Source: Actinomycetes bacterium
GTDB taxonomy: Bacteria; Actinomycetota; Acidimicrobiia; Acidimicrobiales; Ilumatobacteraceae
Reading direction: 5' to 3'
NCBI GenBank assembly: GCA_025359865.1
Contig: JANYDH010000014.1
Span: 1 to 64,000, forward strand
DNA: 64,000 bases
Each line of letters begins with the position of its first letter. Positions within the stretch are counted from its first letter, which is position 1. The notes under the pieces are model-generated. The model saw nothing but the letters and a program-made list of their open reading frames with translations, searched no databases and was not told where the DNA came from. The translations under genes and the position numbers were made by a program. Of the stretch, positions 17,207 through 25,673 are shown piece after piece.

Positions 17207-17632
17207 ATGGCTGACATCTCGATGACACACGACGAGCGCGAGGCGTTCTTCGCCGATGTTCACGTAGGCATTCTGGCGATCGCCCGGAACGACAAGGGGC
17301 CTCTTGCTCTCCCGATCTGGTACATCTATGAAGACGGTGTCGCGATCATCGGCATGGACGGCAATTCGTTGAAGGCGAAGTTGTTGCGTGCTGCGGGTCG
17401 GGCAACCTTGACGGTGCAGACCGAGACGGCCCCCTACCAGTACGTTTCGGTGGAGGGCCCTGTCACCGTTACCCACGAACAGCGCGACGATCTGGTGATG
17501 GCGAGCCGGTACCTCGGCCCAGAGATGGGCAAGTGGTACGCCGACAACAACCCGAGCACCGAGCAATCCGTGATCGCCAGTCTGCGACCTGAACAGTGGT
17601 TCACGGGCGACTTCAACAAGGCCATGGGCTGA
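17207..17632 (+). CDS. PNPOx / F420-type split-barrel protein
   Basis: Protein of 141 aa with the pyridoxamine-phosphate-oxidase-like split barrel. Conserved spots are GILAIARNDKGPLALPIWYIYE and DGNSLKAKLLRAAGRATLTVQTE, then YVSVEGPV. In actinobacteria such proteins often bind F420, FMN or heme; the cofactor here is not clear. The ATG at 17207 follows a GTG and an upstream in-frame ATG at 17189. It lies 22 bases after the SDR gene and may be co-transcribed with it. Confidence 0.8.
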   Translation: MADISMTHDEREAFFADVHVGILAIARNDKGPLALPIWYIYEDGVAIIGMDGNSLKAKLLRAAGRATLTVQTETAPYQYVSVEGPVTVTHEQRDDLVMASRYLGPEMGKWYADNNPSTEQSVIASLRPEQWFTGDFNKAMG

Positions 17633-17648
17633 CCCGTACTATCGCCCG

Positions 17649-19067
17649 ATGACAGCAACCACCAGAGGCACGTCGACATCGAACTTCGGTGTGTCCAAAC
17701 GTGAGAGCCATGACGCATCGGGGTTCTATGCGCGCTTTTCGCCACCGATCATCGATGACGCCGATGATCTAGGGACCACCGAGCACGTCGACCGGATCGT
17801 GGTCGGCGACGCGAGGCAGATGACCGAGGTCGCCGACAACTCTGTCGCACTCGTAGTCACGTCGCCGCCGTACTTTGCCGGCAAGGCCTACGAAGAGGCG
17901 CTCGGCGAGGACGGCATCCCGGCCACATACATCGAGTACCTCGGCATGCTCCGCGACGTGTTCGCCGAGTGCCTGCGTGTGCTCGAACCGGGCGGCCGGA
18001 TGGCGATCAACGTCGCCAACCTCGGTCGCCGTCCGTATCGGTCGCTGGCCGCCGACGTCACTGCGATCTTGCAGGATGACCTGCGGATGCTGCTGCGCGG
18101 CGAGGTGATTTGGATGAAGCAACGTGGTGCCTCAGGCTCGTGCGCGTGGGGGTCGTTCCAGCGCCCGGGCAACCCTGTCTTGCGTGACCTGACCGAGCGG
18201 GTGGTCATCGCCAGCAAGGGTCGCTTCGACCGGGCGGTCGACGCCAAGCACCGTGCCAAACGCGGGCTTCCCTCGGTGAGCACGCTCACCCGCGACGAGT
18301 TTATGGAGGCCACCCTCGACGTGTGGGAGATCCCGGCCGAGAGCGCGTCGCGGGTCGGTCATCCGGCACCGTTCCCGGTCGCGTTGCCCGAACGGTTGAT
18401 CAACCTGCATACCTACCTCGGAGATCTCGTCCTCGATCCGTTCATGGGCTCGGGCTCCACCGCCGCCGCGGCCGTACGCACCGGCAGGCACTTCATCGGC
18501 TACGACACCGATCCGGAATACGCCGCCTTGGCCGATCGGCGGATAGCGAGCGAACGCGAGAGTGCTCCAAGCGTTTCACCGGTTCAGATTCATCCCGGCG
18601 ACGGTCAGAAGGGCGATCCGTTTCGCAGCGGATGGTCATCGAAAGAGCTCGCCCGGTGGTCGCTCGCCGAAGCGGGCTTCACCGCGATCGACGATTCTGC
18701 CAAGGTCGCGCCTGGTGTACAACCAACGCTCCGAGCGCTCGACCGTGCCGGCCGGGTGTGGTGGTTCGAGGTTGCAGGTGGCCGCACCGGCAGCCGCCCC
18801 GGGGCACAGCGGATCGATGTGTTGTGGCGGGCCATCGCCAAGGGTGCAGTGATCGCTGCCGCCGATCCCGCCCACCGGTATGGGGTCGTGGCGTGCGGAC
18901 TGCCATCGGCGGCCGCAGGGGGCAAGGCGCTCGCCATGGTCTCCGGCGACACCAAACTGGTGCAGGTCGTGGTCGATCTACTGGCCCCCGATGCCATCGC
19001 CCTACTCGCCTGGCACGCGTCCTCCGCCTCCCCTACGGCGTCCCCGGAGGTTCGAGCCGGCGCTTGA
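17649..19067 (+). CDS. Beta-class DNA methyltransferase (N4-cytosine type) with unknown C-terminal domain
   Basis: Site-specific DNA methyltransferase of 472 aa. Motif IV TSPPY is at residues 71-75 and the SAM motif DPFMGSGST at 263-271; this IV-before-I order defines the beta class. Ser-Pro-Pro-Tyr, rather than Asp-Pro-Pro-Tyr, points to N4-methylcytosine. Residues 301-472 do not belong to the methylase core. Their predicted helix-strand-strand order, with VWWFEVAGG in the middle, recalls nuclease-like folds, but I find no D/E-x-K pair. No restriction gene is adjacent, so it looks like an orphan methylase. It starts with ATG 16 bases after the previous gene. Confidence 0.87.
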   Translation: MTATTRGTSTSNFGVSKRESHDASGFYARFSPPIIDDADDLGTTEHVDRIVVGDARQMTEVADNSVALVVTSPPYFAGKAYEEALGEDGIPATYIEYLGMLRDVFAECLRVLEPGGRMAINVANLGRRPYRSLAADVTAILQDDLRMLLRGEVIWMKQRGASGSCAWGSFQRPGNPVLRDLTERVVIASKGRFDRAVDAKHRAKRGLPSVSTLTRDEFMEATLDVWEIPAESASRVGHPAPFPVALPERLINLHTYLGDLVLDPFMGSGSTAAAAVRTGRHFIGYDTDPEYAALADRRIASERESAPSVSPVQIHPGDGQKGDPFRSGWSSKELARWSLAEAGFTAIDDSAKVAPGVQPTLRALDRAGRVWWFEVAGGRTGSRPGAQRIDVLWRAIAKGAVIAAADPAHRYGVVACGLPSAAAGGKALAMVSGDTKLVQVVVDLLAPDAIALLAWHASSASPTASPEVRAGA

Positions 19068-19205
19068 CCCTCCGACCTCGGCCCGGTCCGACCTGCTCCG
19101 CCCCGCCCCGCCCCGCCCGCCCCGGCCCGGCTCACGGACCTGGTGGTTCGTGAGGTTCCGGCGGTTCAGTCGGCATCGAACCTCACAGACCTGGTATGTG
19201 GGGCA

Positions 19206-19649
19206 TCAATGATCGAGCACAACGGGGACGAGTCGGAAGCCTTCGATGAGCGCTGCTTGCCGCAATGCGCGGTCGAACACGACGAACGCATCGACCGCTC
19301 CGACGACGTCTCGCGCCACCTATGCCGTCGCGAGTTGCACTGCGTCGTAGGCGCGCAATGCATGGCGGGAAACGGATTCAACCGCTCGTCGCACGATGAG
19401 CGGTCCAAGTCCGATGACAGCGAAGCGCCCGGAGGTGTCATCGAGATCAGCTTCGAATGCGACCGACAACGTTGCTGCATCGCTGGCGTCGATCTCGCCC
19501 ATGCGGTGTTTGCGCCAGAAAGCGGAAGCCACTTCCACCCTCGTGACCGCGGCCACGATGATCGGGCCAGCCAGGTCGCGCACCGCTGCGTGTTGACGCT
19601 CTGGGACATACAGCTTCGCGATTGCCGAACTGTCGAAGAACAGCGTCAC
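19206..19649 (-). pseudogene. vapC: VapC-type PIN toxin broken by an in-frame amber codon
   Basis: The first 109 codons encode a PIN-domain ribonuclease: FFDSSAIAKLY with the first acidic residue, TRVEVASAF, and the third-acid segment LRAYDAVQLATA. A TAG at 19322-19320 stops it. In the same frame the next 37 codons read as a normal PIN ending (VVFDRALRQAA, then GFRLVPV) and end at TGA 19206. Full length would be 147 codons, normal for VapC. The start is GTG at 19649, in a GTGA overlap with the antitoxin. It is either inactive, read through, or a sequencing error. Confidence 0.85.
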
Positions 19650-19942
19650 CGACCGGTGCTGACCAGTTCGTCGAGCGGAGTTCCACCGGCCGCGCGGCGG
19701 CCCGCCGCGACCACCGTTTGACTTGACCGCGGTGCTGCATGCCGAAACATCGGAGCGTCGATCAGACCAGCCAGTGCTAGTCGCTCTCGGATCACCGCCG
19801 CCTCACTTCCTGCGGTGGACGGGTCGGTGGCAGCGGCGAGGATCACGGTGATGAACTCGTTGAGCGATCGGTCGGATCGTCGCGCAGCCAGCCGGACGCG
19901 GTCAACGAGTGTGTCATCGGCGCGCCAACTCACCTGGGCCAT
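19646..19942 (-). CDS. vapB: VapB-like antitoxin (ribbon-helix-helix)
   Basis: Protein of 98 aa that starts AQVSWRADDTLVDRVRLAARRSDRSLNEF, a ribbon-helix-helix DNA-binding motif typical of antitoxins. The acidic/Ala-rich C-terminal half would wrap the toxin. The ATG is at 19942, and its stop overlaps the start of the PIN toxin by four bases. Type II antitoxins of this kind repress their own promoter; the region upstream (19943-20153) also serves the divergent MazEF-like pair. Confidence 0.82.
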   Translation of the reverse strand: MAQVSWRADDTLVDRVRLAARRSDRSLNEFITVILAAATDPSTAGSEAAVIRERLALAGLIDAPMFRHAAPRSSQTVVAAGRRAAGGTPLDELVSTGR

Positions 19943-20039
19943 GCAAGCATGCTAGCAGGCATGAGTCATGTCGGCAGGAGACCGGGTTCGTTGCGTCAAC
20001 CCGGGTCAACGGTCGCCGAACTCGCCGATCAGGGCTCAC

Positions 20040-20112
20040 GTTTGGCGTTGGGCTGTTGCCCTCAGCCACCCCACACCACCGCCCAGCATTTTTGCGACAG
20101 CCCGTCAATGAC
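20040..20112. repeat. Dispersed repeat, one arm plus inverted long form
   Basis: GTTTGGCGTTGGG at 20040-20052 is one arm of the 42-bp family. From about 20060 to 20112 the complement strand matches 7625-7674 (shared GTCATTGAC, GGCTGTCGCA, GGTGGTGTGG). The second outer arm is missing. It lies between two divergent toxin-antitoxin pairs. Confidence 0.75.
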
Positions 20113-20118
20113 GTATCT

Positions 20119-20146
20119 GTAGACAGAGTATCTACTAGATGTAGAC
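20119..20146 (+). promoter_or_regulatory. Probable autoregulatory operator of the MazEF-like pair
   Basis: TGTAGAC occurs at 20119 and 20140, 21 bases apart (two helical turns). Between them sits the palindrome ATCTACTAGAT (20130-20140). The antitoxin GTG starts eight bases later. This arrangement fits an operator where antitoxin dimers bind side by side. Confidence 0.6.
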
Positions 20147-20153
20147 TGACGCG

Positions 20154-20387
20154 GTGGCAACAACAACGATCCGCGTCGACGCGGCGACCCACGCGCAACT
20201 GCTGGAGTTGAGCAAGGCGACGGGGTCATCGCTGATCGACACGGTGCGCGAGGCCGCCGAAGCGCTGCGGCGGCAGAGATTCGCACATCGAGTCGCCGAC
20301 GAGTTGGCGGAGTTACGCAACGACTCCGACTCATGGGACCGGTACGTGGCCCAAGCCGACGACTCGGTGGGCGATGGCCTCGGTTGA
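20154..20387 (+). CDS. MazE-like antitoxin
   Basis: Protein of 77 aa starting with GTG. The N-terminal half (TTTIRVDAATHAQLLELSKATGSSLIDTVREAAEAL) looks like a ribbon-helix-helix DNA-binding domain. The C-terminal half is acidic and likely wraps the toxin. It overlaps the toxin gene by 14 bases. The upstream repeats at 20119-20146 suggest self-repression. Confidence 0.8.
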   Translation: MATTTIRVDAATHAQLLELSKATGSSLIDTVREAAEALRRQRFAHRVADELAELRNDSDSWDRYVAQADDSVGDGLG

Positions 20388-20712
20388 CGAACTCTGGCTC
20401 GTCGACTTCGGCACGCCATATCCGGGTGAGCCCGCCTCGTTCCGGCCAGCGCTGGTTATCGGGCCGCCTGACAGTTTTGGACCGACCTTCCCGTTCGTGA
20501 TCGTGGCGCCGCTGACGACAACTCGACGTGGGTTGTCGCTGCACGTGGAGGTCGACCAGTCGCCGAGCAACGGACTCGACGAGACGAGCTACGTGCAGTG
20601 CGAGCTGATCCGTTCCATCAACCGCAAGCGTCTCGTGCATCGCCTGGGAGCCGCAGCCCCAGCCGACACACAACGTGTTGCGAACATCATCAAGACGTTG
20701 CTCAACTACTGA
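20374..20712 (+). CDS. MazF/PemK-family mRNA interferase
   Basis: Toxin of 112 aa, normal MazF length. Family features are LWLVDFGTPYPGEPASFRPALVI at the start, then FVIVAPLTTTRR, then YVQCELIRSINRKRLVHRLG near residue 75; the RPALVI and CELIRSI parts line the RNA site. It would cut mRNA at a short sequence and stop growth when the antitoxin is lost. The frame is intact, unlike the neighbouring VapC. Confidence 0.88.
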   Translation: MASVDELWLVDFGTPYPGEPASFRPALVIGPPDSFGPTFPFVIVAPLTTTRRGLSLHVEVDQSPSNGLDETSYVQCELIRSINRKRLVHRLGAAAPADTQRVANIIKTLLNY

Positions 20713-20744
20713 CCGCCGATTCCGAACAGATTCCGTCGGCTGGG

Positions 20745-21476
20745 TCAACGCTGTTGAAGTGGCCCGATGACGAGGTCGAACCGGTTGTCTTTCCATGACG
20801 CCAGCGCCCGGCGCGGTGCGGCCGCCGACTCGAGTAGGTGCCGCGCCAGCCGACCCTTGGCCGCCTTGGCGTCATGGCCGGCCACTTTTCCCGTTCGTTC
20901 GACGAACGACACGCACACCCCGTCGATGTCGTCGCCCGGATGCCACGAAGCGCGATGCTCGGTCGGGAGCAGGTCGATCACGAACCGTCCCGTACTGAAC
21001 TCGGCCAGCGCAGCCGACACGGCCGGTCGCCACCACGTGGACAGCTTGCCGAGCGGCGCAAGATTGGCGCCCATCTTCAACCGGTAATCGGGAACGGGAT
21101 CGTCCAAGGCGACCAGGCCGAGCAGACCCGACACCGTCACGATCGATGTGGCGGCCCGGGAGCGCACGGCTTTCGACATCGATGCCGGATCGAGGTGATC
21201 CCAGACCACGCCGGTGTAGCGCTGCGCGGCCGCCAGAGTCGGCGAACCGATCAGCGACGAGTTCGTCGACAGAGCGCGCAGCAGGTGCTTTCCGCCTACC
21301 CCCAACAACTTCTCGTCGCCCCCGCGAGCGGTCGCCAGTGCTGTGGCAACCGCCAGCCTCCGGTCGCCGAGCGCTACCCCAAAGTGACCATCGCCGGGTT
21401 GCCACCCCGCGCCGGATCCGCCCTCGGCCTTGCCTTCCGACGGTGGCAGCAACAGGACGATCGGCGCTCGTGTCAC
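20745..21476 (-). CDS. yaaA: YaaA (DUF328) peroxide-stress protein
   Basis: Protein of 243 aa starting with GTG. The family motif LLPPSEGKAEGG is at the N-terminus, and YRLKMGANLAPLGKLSTWW lies near residue 130. In E. coli YaaA lowers free iron and protects DNA from peroxide. It follows the respiratory operon by 35 bases on the same strand and could be co-transcribed, which would suit a stress role near redox genes. Convergent with the MazF-like toxin. Confidence 0.88.
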   Translation of the reverse strand: MTRAPIVLLLPPSEGKAEGGSGAGWQPGDGHFGVALGDRRLAVATALATARGGDEKLLGVGGKHLLRALSTNSSLIGSPTLAAAQRYTGVVWDHLDPASMSKAVRSRAATSIVTVSGLLGLVALDDPVPDYRLKMGANLAPLGKLSTWWRPAVSAALAEFSTGRFVIDLLPTEHRASWHPGDDIDGVCVSFVERTGKVAGHDAKAAKGRLARHLLESAAAPRRALASWKDNRFDLVIGPLQQR

Positions 21477-21511
21477 GCCGATAGTGAACAGGGTCAGCTG
21501 GGCAAGCGACG

Positions 21512-21991
21512 TCAGCCCTTGGCTTTGGCCCCCGTTCGCCAGTCGGGCACGCTCGGCGCGTTCGGTTCCAGGCTGCGAAGGTAGGTCACCAGTTCGCGGA
21601 TCTGTTCGGCGGTCAATGAGCCGCCATAGTCCTGGGCCCAGGCGGTCATCGAACTTCCCGAGACGCCACCGGTGATGAGCAGTTCGATCTGGTTGTCACT
21701 GGTGGTGCTGAGAAACTGTTTCGAGTTCAGCGTCGGCGCGGTGCCACCCGTGCCGCTCGGACCGTGGCATGTCGAGCAGTTCTTCGCAAACAGATCTGCG
21801 CCGCTCTTCATGTAGGCGGCGTCTTGCTCGGTCTTTGCATCAGCGCGAAGCGTGGGCTCACGGAGCCAGTAGATGGGGAAGGCAACGATGAGTACCGCCA
21901 TGAAGACGAGGCCCCAGGCGAGATAGCGGTCGAGGCTGCGCTGTAGCCATTCGGGCTCGAACTCGCGGGGACCGGTGGGGGTGGCAGCCAT
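21512..21991 (-). CDS. Membrane-anchored class I cytochrome c
   Basis: Protein of 159 aa. One membrane span lies at about residues 24-43, then an outer monohaem domain. The haem motif is CSTCH (Cys72, Cys75, His76), and Met115 in SGSSMTAWAQ is the likely sixth ligand. The C-terminal helix LTAEQIRELVTYLRSL is typical. It is the last gene of the six-gene respiratory operon, three bases after the Rieske gene, and would take electrons from the Rieske centre toward an oxidase not present in the window. Confidence 0.92.
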   Translation of the reverse strand: MAATPTGPREFEPEWLQRSLDRYLAWGLVFMAVLIVAFPIYWLREPTLRADAKTEQDAAYMKSGADLFAKNCSTCHGPSGTGGTAPTLNSKQFLSTTSDNQIELLITGGVSGSSMTAWAQDYGGSLTAEQIRELVTYLRSLEPNAPSVPDWRTGAKAKG

Positions 21992-21994
21992 CGC

Positions 21995-22489
21995 TCATCC
22001 CTTCCCGGAGCAAGACGGACCTGTGGCAGGTGTCAAGAACACCGCTGCACCTGGATCAGGGCCGTTGATTCGTTGGCTCGTGTCGACCACCAGGATGTCG
22101 CCCTCGATGCTCAACGGGTGCTGGTCCATGCCTCGAGGCGACGGTCCGGAGATCCATTCGCCGCCGATGTCGAACACCGAGCCGTGGCACGGGCACTCGA
22201 ACCTGCCGGAGCTCTCGCAGAATGGAATGCGGCAACCGAGGTGCGGGCACTTCTGCGAGAGCGCGAACAGATGCCCGTCAGCATTGGCGACCCACAGTCG
22301 AGCGGCGTTGACGTACGTCGCGGTACCCGGGGCATAGCTGCTGGCACTCCCGAGTTTGATCTTGCCGGAGGCGCCGCCGGCCTTCAGCGGGCGGAGCAGT
22401 TCCCACGAGGTCCATCCGGCGATGAGCGCAAGAAAGCCTCCTCCGAGTTTCCAGCCTGATTCGAGCAGGCTTCGACGGGTGAGTTTCAT
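21995..22489 (-). CDS. Rieske iron-sulfur protein of a bc-type complex
   Basis: Protein of 164 aa with a twin-arginine start (LTRRSLLESG) followed by a hydrophobic anchor. Cluster ligands are in CPHLGC (81-86) and CPCHGS (99-104): Cys81, His83, Cys99 and His102, with Cys86-Cys101 as the disulfide. The ATG at 22489 was chosen because the Tat motif begins there. It lies between the cytochrome b and cytochrome c genes with gaps of 10 and 3 bases. Confidence 0.93.
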   Translation of the reverse strand: MKLTRRSLLESGWKLGGGFLALIAGWTSWELLRPLKAGGASGKIKLGSASSYAPGTATYVNAARLWVANADGHLFALSQKCPHLGCRIPFCESSGRFECPCHGSVFDIGGEWISGPSPRGMDQHPLSIEGDILVVDTSQRINGPDPGAAVFLTPATGPSCSGKG

Positions 22490-22499
22490 GTCGGCTGCC

Positions 22500-23858
22500 T
22501 CACAGTTCCAAGTACGAATGTTGCCATGGGGCGATGAACTCCCAGCCCGGGCCACGGAACAGCGCTCCGAGCACGGTGAGTACCAGTGCGACGAGCAGCA
22601 CGATGCTGAAGATCGTGATCGCCACCTTGCGGTATCGCGACTCGGTTGCCGGATTGCGGTCGATGTAGGGCAGCGCGATCAGCGTAATCAGGGCACCGGC
22701 CGGGACGAAGATGCCTGCGACTAGAGGGTCGAAGTGCGACAGCAGTTCTTGGAGCCCGACGAAGTACCACGGCGCCTTGGCCGGCTCCGGTGTCTCGTTG
22801 GGGTTGGCCAGCCCACGCAGCGGGGCAGCGAAGAGCACGCCGAGGGTGAGCACGACGGCCACCGTGCCCAGACCGACAACCACGTGGCGCACGAGCATGT
22901 GTGGCCACGTGAACACGGTGTCGTCGGTCAGACGCTCCTCGGCCGTGACCGACTCGCGATCGACCACGCCGAGCAGGCGGACCCGCCGCCCGTCGGCGGC
23001 GACGTTGGTGACCGCGGTGACGCTAGCGATAGGGGTGACGTCGGTCGACTCCTCGGCAAAAGCACCCACGCCGCCACGCTTCACGGCGAAGCCATCCTTG
23101 CGCACCCTCCAGATGTGGATCATCAGCACAAGCGCCAGCGAAACGGGCAGTACGGCCACATGGAGTGCGTAGAAGCGCAGCAGCGTTGCTTGGCCGATCT
23201 GTTCGCCGCCGATCAGCAGATCGCGCAGGGTGTCGCCGAGGACCGGGATGTAATTGACGAGGTTGGTACCGACAGTGACCGCCCAGTAGCTGAGTTGGTC
23301 CCACGGCAACAGATAGCCGGTGAACGAGAACCCGAGCGTGATTGCGAGCAGCACGATGCCGAGCACCCAGTTGAACTGCCGTGGCCGTTTGTACGCGCCA
23401 GCGAAGAACACCCGCACGAGGTGCAGTATCACGACCAGCACCATCAGGTGGGCGGACCAGCGATGTACATTGCGAATCAATTGGCCGAAGCCGACGCCGG
23501 TACGCAACTGCTGCATGTCGCCGTAGGCCGAGGTGACCGACGGTGTGTAGAAGAACATCAGGTAGACCCCGGTAGCGAGCAGCACGCCGAACAGCACGCT
23601 CGCGATGTAGCCGAGTCGCCAGGAGTAGCGCACCTTCAGGACGCGAGCGGGCACCTTCACGGGGTAGACGTGCAGGAACACGTTCGAGAACGACTGCAAC
23701 GCTCGCCCGCGAGGGGTGTCGAGATGAGGGTGGCGGAACATTGAGCGCCACGCTTCGCCGTGGCGGACCCGATCGAACCAGCCTTCGGGCACGGGCCGAT
23801 CTTGCGGCTCTAACACGTCGTTGCGAACGTCGACGACCGTGTCGGATGCTTCGGTCAC
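22500..23858 (-). CDS. Cytochrome b of a bc/b6f-like complex
   Basis: Protein of 452 aa with both the b6-like and subunit-IV-like parts in one chain. Four haem His are seen: HRWSAH, VILHL, YALHV and LMIHIW, with spacing like cytochrome b6. SFTGYLLPWDQLSYWAV is the conserved quinol-site loop, and KAPWYFVGLQE stands for the PEWY region of the second part. The start is GTG at 23858, with a very strong AGGAGGTG before it, in a GTGA overlap with the flavoprotein stop. That coupling ties it to the flavoprotein. Confidence 0.93.
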   Translation of the reverse strand: MTEASDTVVDVRNDVLEPQDRPVPEGWFDRVRHGEAWRSMFRHPHLDTPRGRALQSFSNVFLHVYPVKVPARVLKVRYSWRLGYIASVLFGVLLATGVYLMFFYTPSVTSAYGDMQQLRTGVGFGQLIRNVHRWSAHLMVLVVILHLVRVFFAGAYKRPRQFNWVLGIVLLAITLGFSFTGYLLPWDQLSYWAVTVGTNLVNYIPVLGDTLRDLLIGGEQIGQATLLRFYALHVAVLPVSLALVLMIHIWRVRKDGFAVKRGGVGAFAEESTDVTPIASVTAVTNVAADGRRVRLLGVVDRESVTAEERLTDDTVFTWPHMLVRHVVVGLGTVAVVLTLGVLFAAPLRGLANPNETPEPAKAPWYFVGLQELLSHFDPLVAGIFVPAGALITLIALPYIDRNPATESRYRKVAITIFSIVLLVALVLTVLGALFRGPGWEFIAPWQHSYLEL

Positions 23859-25663
23859 GTGGACACCTCCTGGGCATGGACCATCACGAGTGCGGTCGGT
23901 GGACAACGGTTGATGCACAGGCCGCACCTGATGCACAGTGTCTCGTCGATCACGAGCGCGGACTGCAGGCTGGTGCCCGCGCCGATGTTGTCGGCGCGCA
24001 CGATCGAGATACAGTCGAACGGGCACACGTCGACGCACAGCCCGCACAGAATGCACAATTCTGGGCGCAGCATGATGTTGTCGAAGCAGCGCAGGCAGCG
24101 CTGACCTTCCAACACCGCGTGGCCTTCGTCGTATCCGGTTTCCACCTCGGCGAACCCGATCCGTCGATCTTGTGGCATGTTCGGAACAGGGATGCGGGCA
24201 ACTGCGTCGTAGTCGGTTGCTAGCCGCCGAAATCCGGGTTTGGCGGTCAGTTCGACCCGGACACCGGTAGCTGGAACCGGCTTGTTTCCGAGTAGCGCGG
24301 TGTGGATCGATGCCGCGGCCCGACGACCATCCGCGATGGCATCGATCAGGTTGCGTGGGCCGAATGCCACGTCGCCGCCGGCCCACACCCGAGGATCGCT
24401 CGATCTCAGATCGGCATCGACGGCGATGCCGCCGAACCGGGTGCGGTCGAGTTCGCTCTCGCCGAGGAACGTCACGTCGGGTGCCTGTCCCACAGCCAGG
24501 ATCACGGTGTCGGCGGGGATCACCTCCTGGGTCCCCTCGGCGAAGACCGGCGAGAACCGACCTGAGCTGTCGAATACGGAAACGACATCGACGGTTTCGA
24601 GACCAGTCACCCGTGTATCGCCGACGACGCGATGTGGCCCATGCCGGTAGAGGATTCGGATTCCTTCCCTCTCGGCCTCCTCGACCTCTTCGAACGCGGC
24701 TGGCATCTCTTCGAACGATTCGAGCGCGATGACCGTGACTTCCTTGACGCCGGCACGTAGCGCAGCGCGCGCCGCATCGAGCGTGGTGGTCAGACCGCGA
24801 CGTGCAACGTCGGCGGTGTTGGAAGCGAGCATCGTCGGCGTCGGAGCGGCCTCGTCGTACGCGGCAGCGCGCAGGGCGGTGCGCGCCGCGTCGAACGCGA
24901 CGTTGCCACCACCGACGACGACCACCCGCTCGCCGAGGTCGACCCGGTACCCGCGGTTGATGTTGAGGAGGAACTCGACGGCCGTGAACACACCATCCAG
25001 ATCGTGGCCGGGAATATCGAGATCACGCCCGCGGGCTGTGCCAACGCAGACGAACACGGCTGCGTGCTGTTCGAGCAATTCGGCGAAGGTGACGTCGATA
25101 CCGATCCGGCAGTTGACGTGGGCCTCGATGCCCAGTTCGAGGATCGCTTCGATTTCTCTCTCGATGAGCGGGCGCGGCAGGCGGTATTCGGGAATCCCGA
25201 GCACCATCATCCCACCGAGTCGGGCCTCGGCTTCGTAGACCGTGACGCGATGGCCAGCGAGGCGCAGATCGTGCGCAGCAGCGAGGCCGCCCGGCCCGCC
25301 GCCGATGATGCCGACCGATGGTCCGGTCGCGGCGGGTACTGGGCCGTGGCCCTCGTGCCATGCCTCGGCGCCGGCGAAGCTCTCGACACCGAACCGCTCG
25401 GTGACGAACCGCTTCAGCGCCCGGATCGATACCGGCGCATCGATGCAGCCGCGCCGACATGCGGTCTCGCACGGGGCCGCACAAATGCGGCCACATACCG
25501 ATGGGAATGGATTTGGTCCACGGGCCAGCACATAGGCATCACGAAAGCGACCTTCGGCGATGGCGGTGACGTAGCCGCCGGCGTCGGTGTGTACGGGACA
25601 CGCCGCCCTACACGGCTCGTTGTCCCACAGCCATTGGGCGTCGGGAACTACGGGATGGTTCAC
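23855..25663 (-). CDS. GltD-like FAD/NAD(P) oxidoreductase with N- and C-terminal FeS domains
   Basis: Protein of about 602 aa. The N-terminal cysteine-rich domain (CRAACPV, then CGRICAAPCETACRRG) matches the GltD-type 4Fe-4S domain. Two nucleotide motifs follow: GIIGGGPGGLAAA for FAD and VVVVGGGNVAFDAA for NAD(P)H. The C-terminus adds CLRC, CILCGLCVDVCPFDC and CIRCGLCINRCPP, a two-cluster ferredoxin. It is in a coupled operon with cytochrome b, so it may feed electrons from NAD(P)H or ferredoxin to the quinone pool. The start is GTG at 25663; an ATG at 25744 would overlap the upstream gene by 71 bases. Confidence 0.85.
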   Translation of the reverse strand: MNHPVVPDAQWLWDNEPCRAACPVHTDAGGYVTAIAEGRFRDAYVLARGPNPFPSVCGRICAAPCETACRRGCIDAPVSIRALKRFVTERFGVESFAGAEAWHEGHGPVPAATGPSVGIIGGGPGGLAAAHDLRLAGHRVTVYEAEARLGGMMVLGIPEYRLPRPLIEREIEAILELGIEAHVNCRIGIDVTFAELLEQHAAVFVCVGTARGRDLDIPGHDLDGVFTAVEFLLNINRGYRVDLGERVVVVGGGNVAFDAARTALRAAAYDEAAPTPTMLASNTADVARRGLTTTLDAARAALRAGVKEVTVIALESFEEMPAAFEEVEEAEREGIRILYRHGPHRVVGDTRVTGLETVDVVSVFDSSGRFSPVFAEGTQEVIPADTVILAVGQAPDVTFLGESELDRTRFGGIAVDADLRSSDPRVWAGGDVAFGPRNLIDAIADGRRAAASIHTALLGNKPVPATGVRVELTAKPGFRRLATDYDAVARIPVPNMPQDRRIGFAEVETGYDEGHAVLEGQRCLRCFDNIMLRPELCILCGLCVDVCPFDCISIVRADNIGAGTSLQSALVIDETLCIRCGLCINRCPPTALVMVHAQEVST

Positions 25664-25673
25664 GTGGGAGCGC

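Noticed and set aside
19068-19205. C-rich tract after the orphan methylase as a terminator
   Set aside because: Runs of CCCCG are present, but I cannot draw a convincing hairpin with a T tract.
22734-23744. 336-codon open frame on the plus strand
   Set aside because: It lies opposite cytochrome b, whose haem ligands and quinol motifs are unmistakable.
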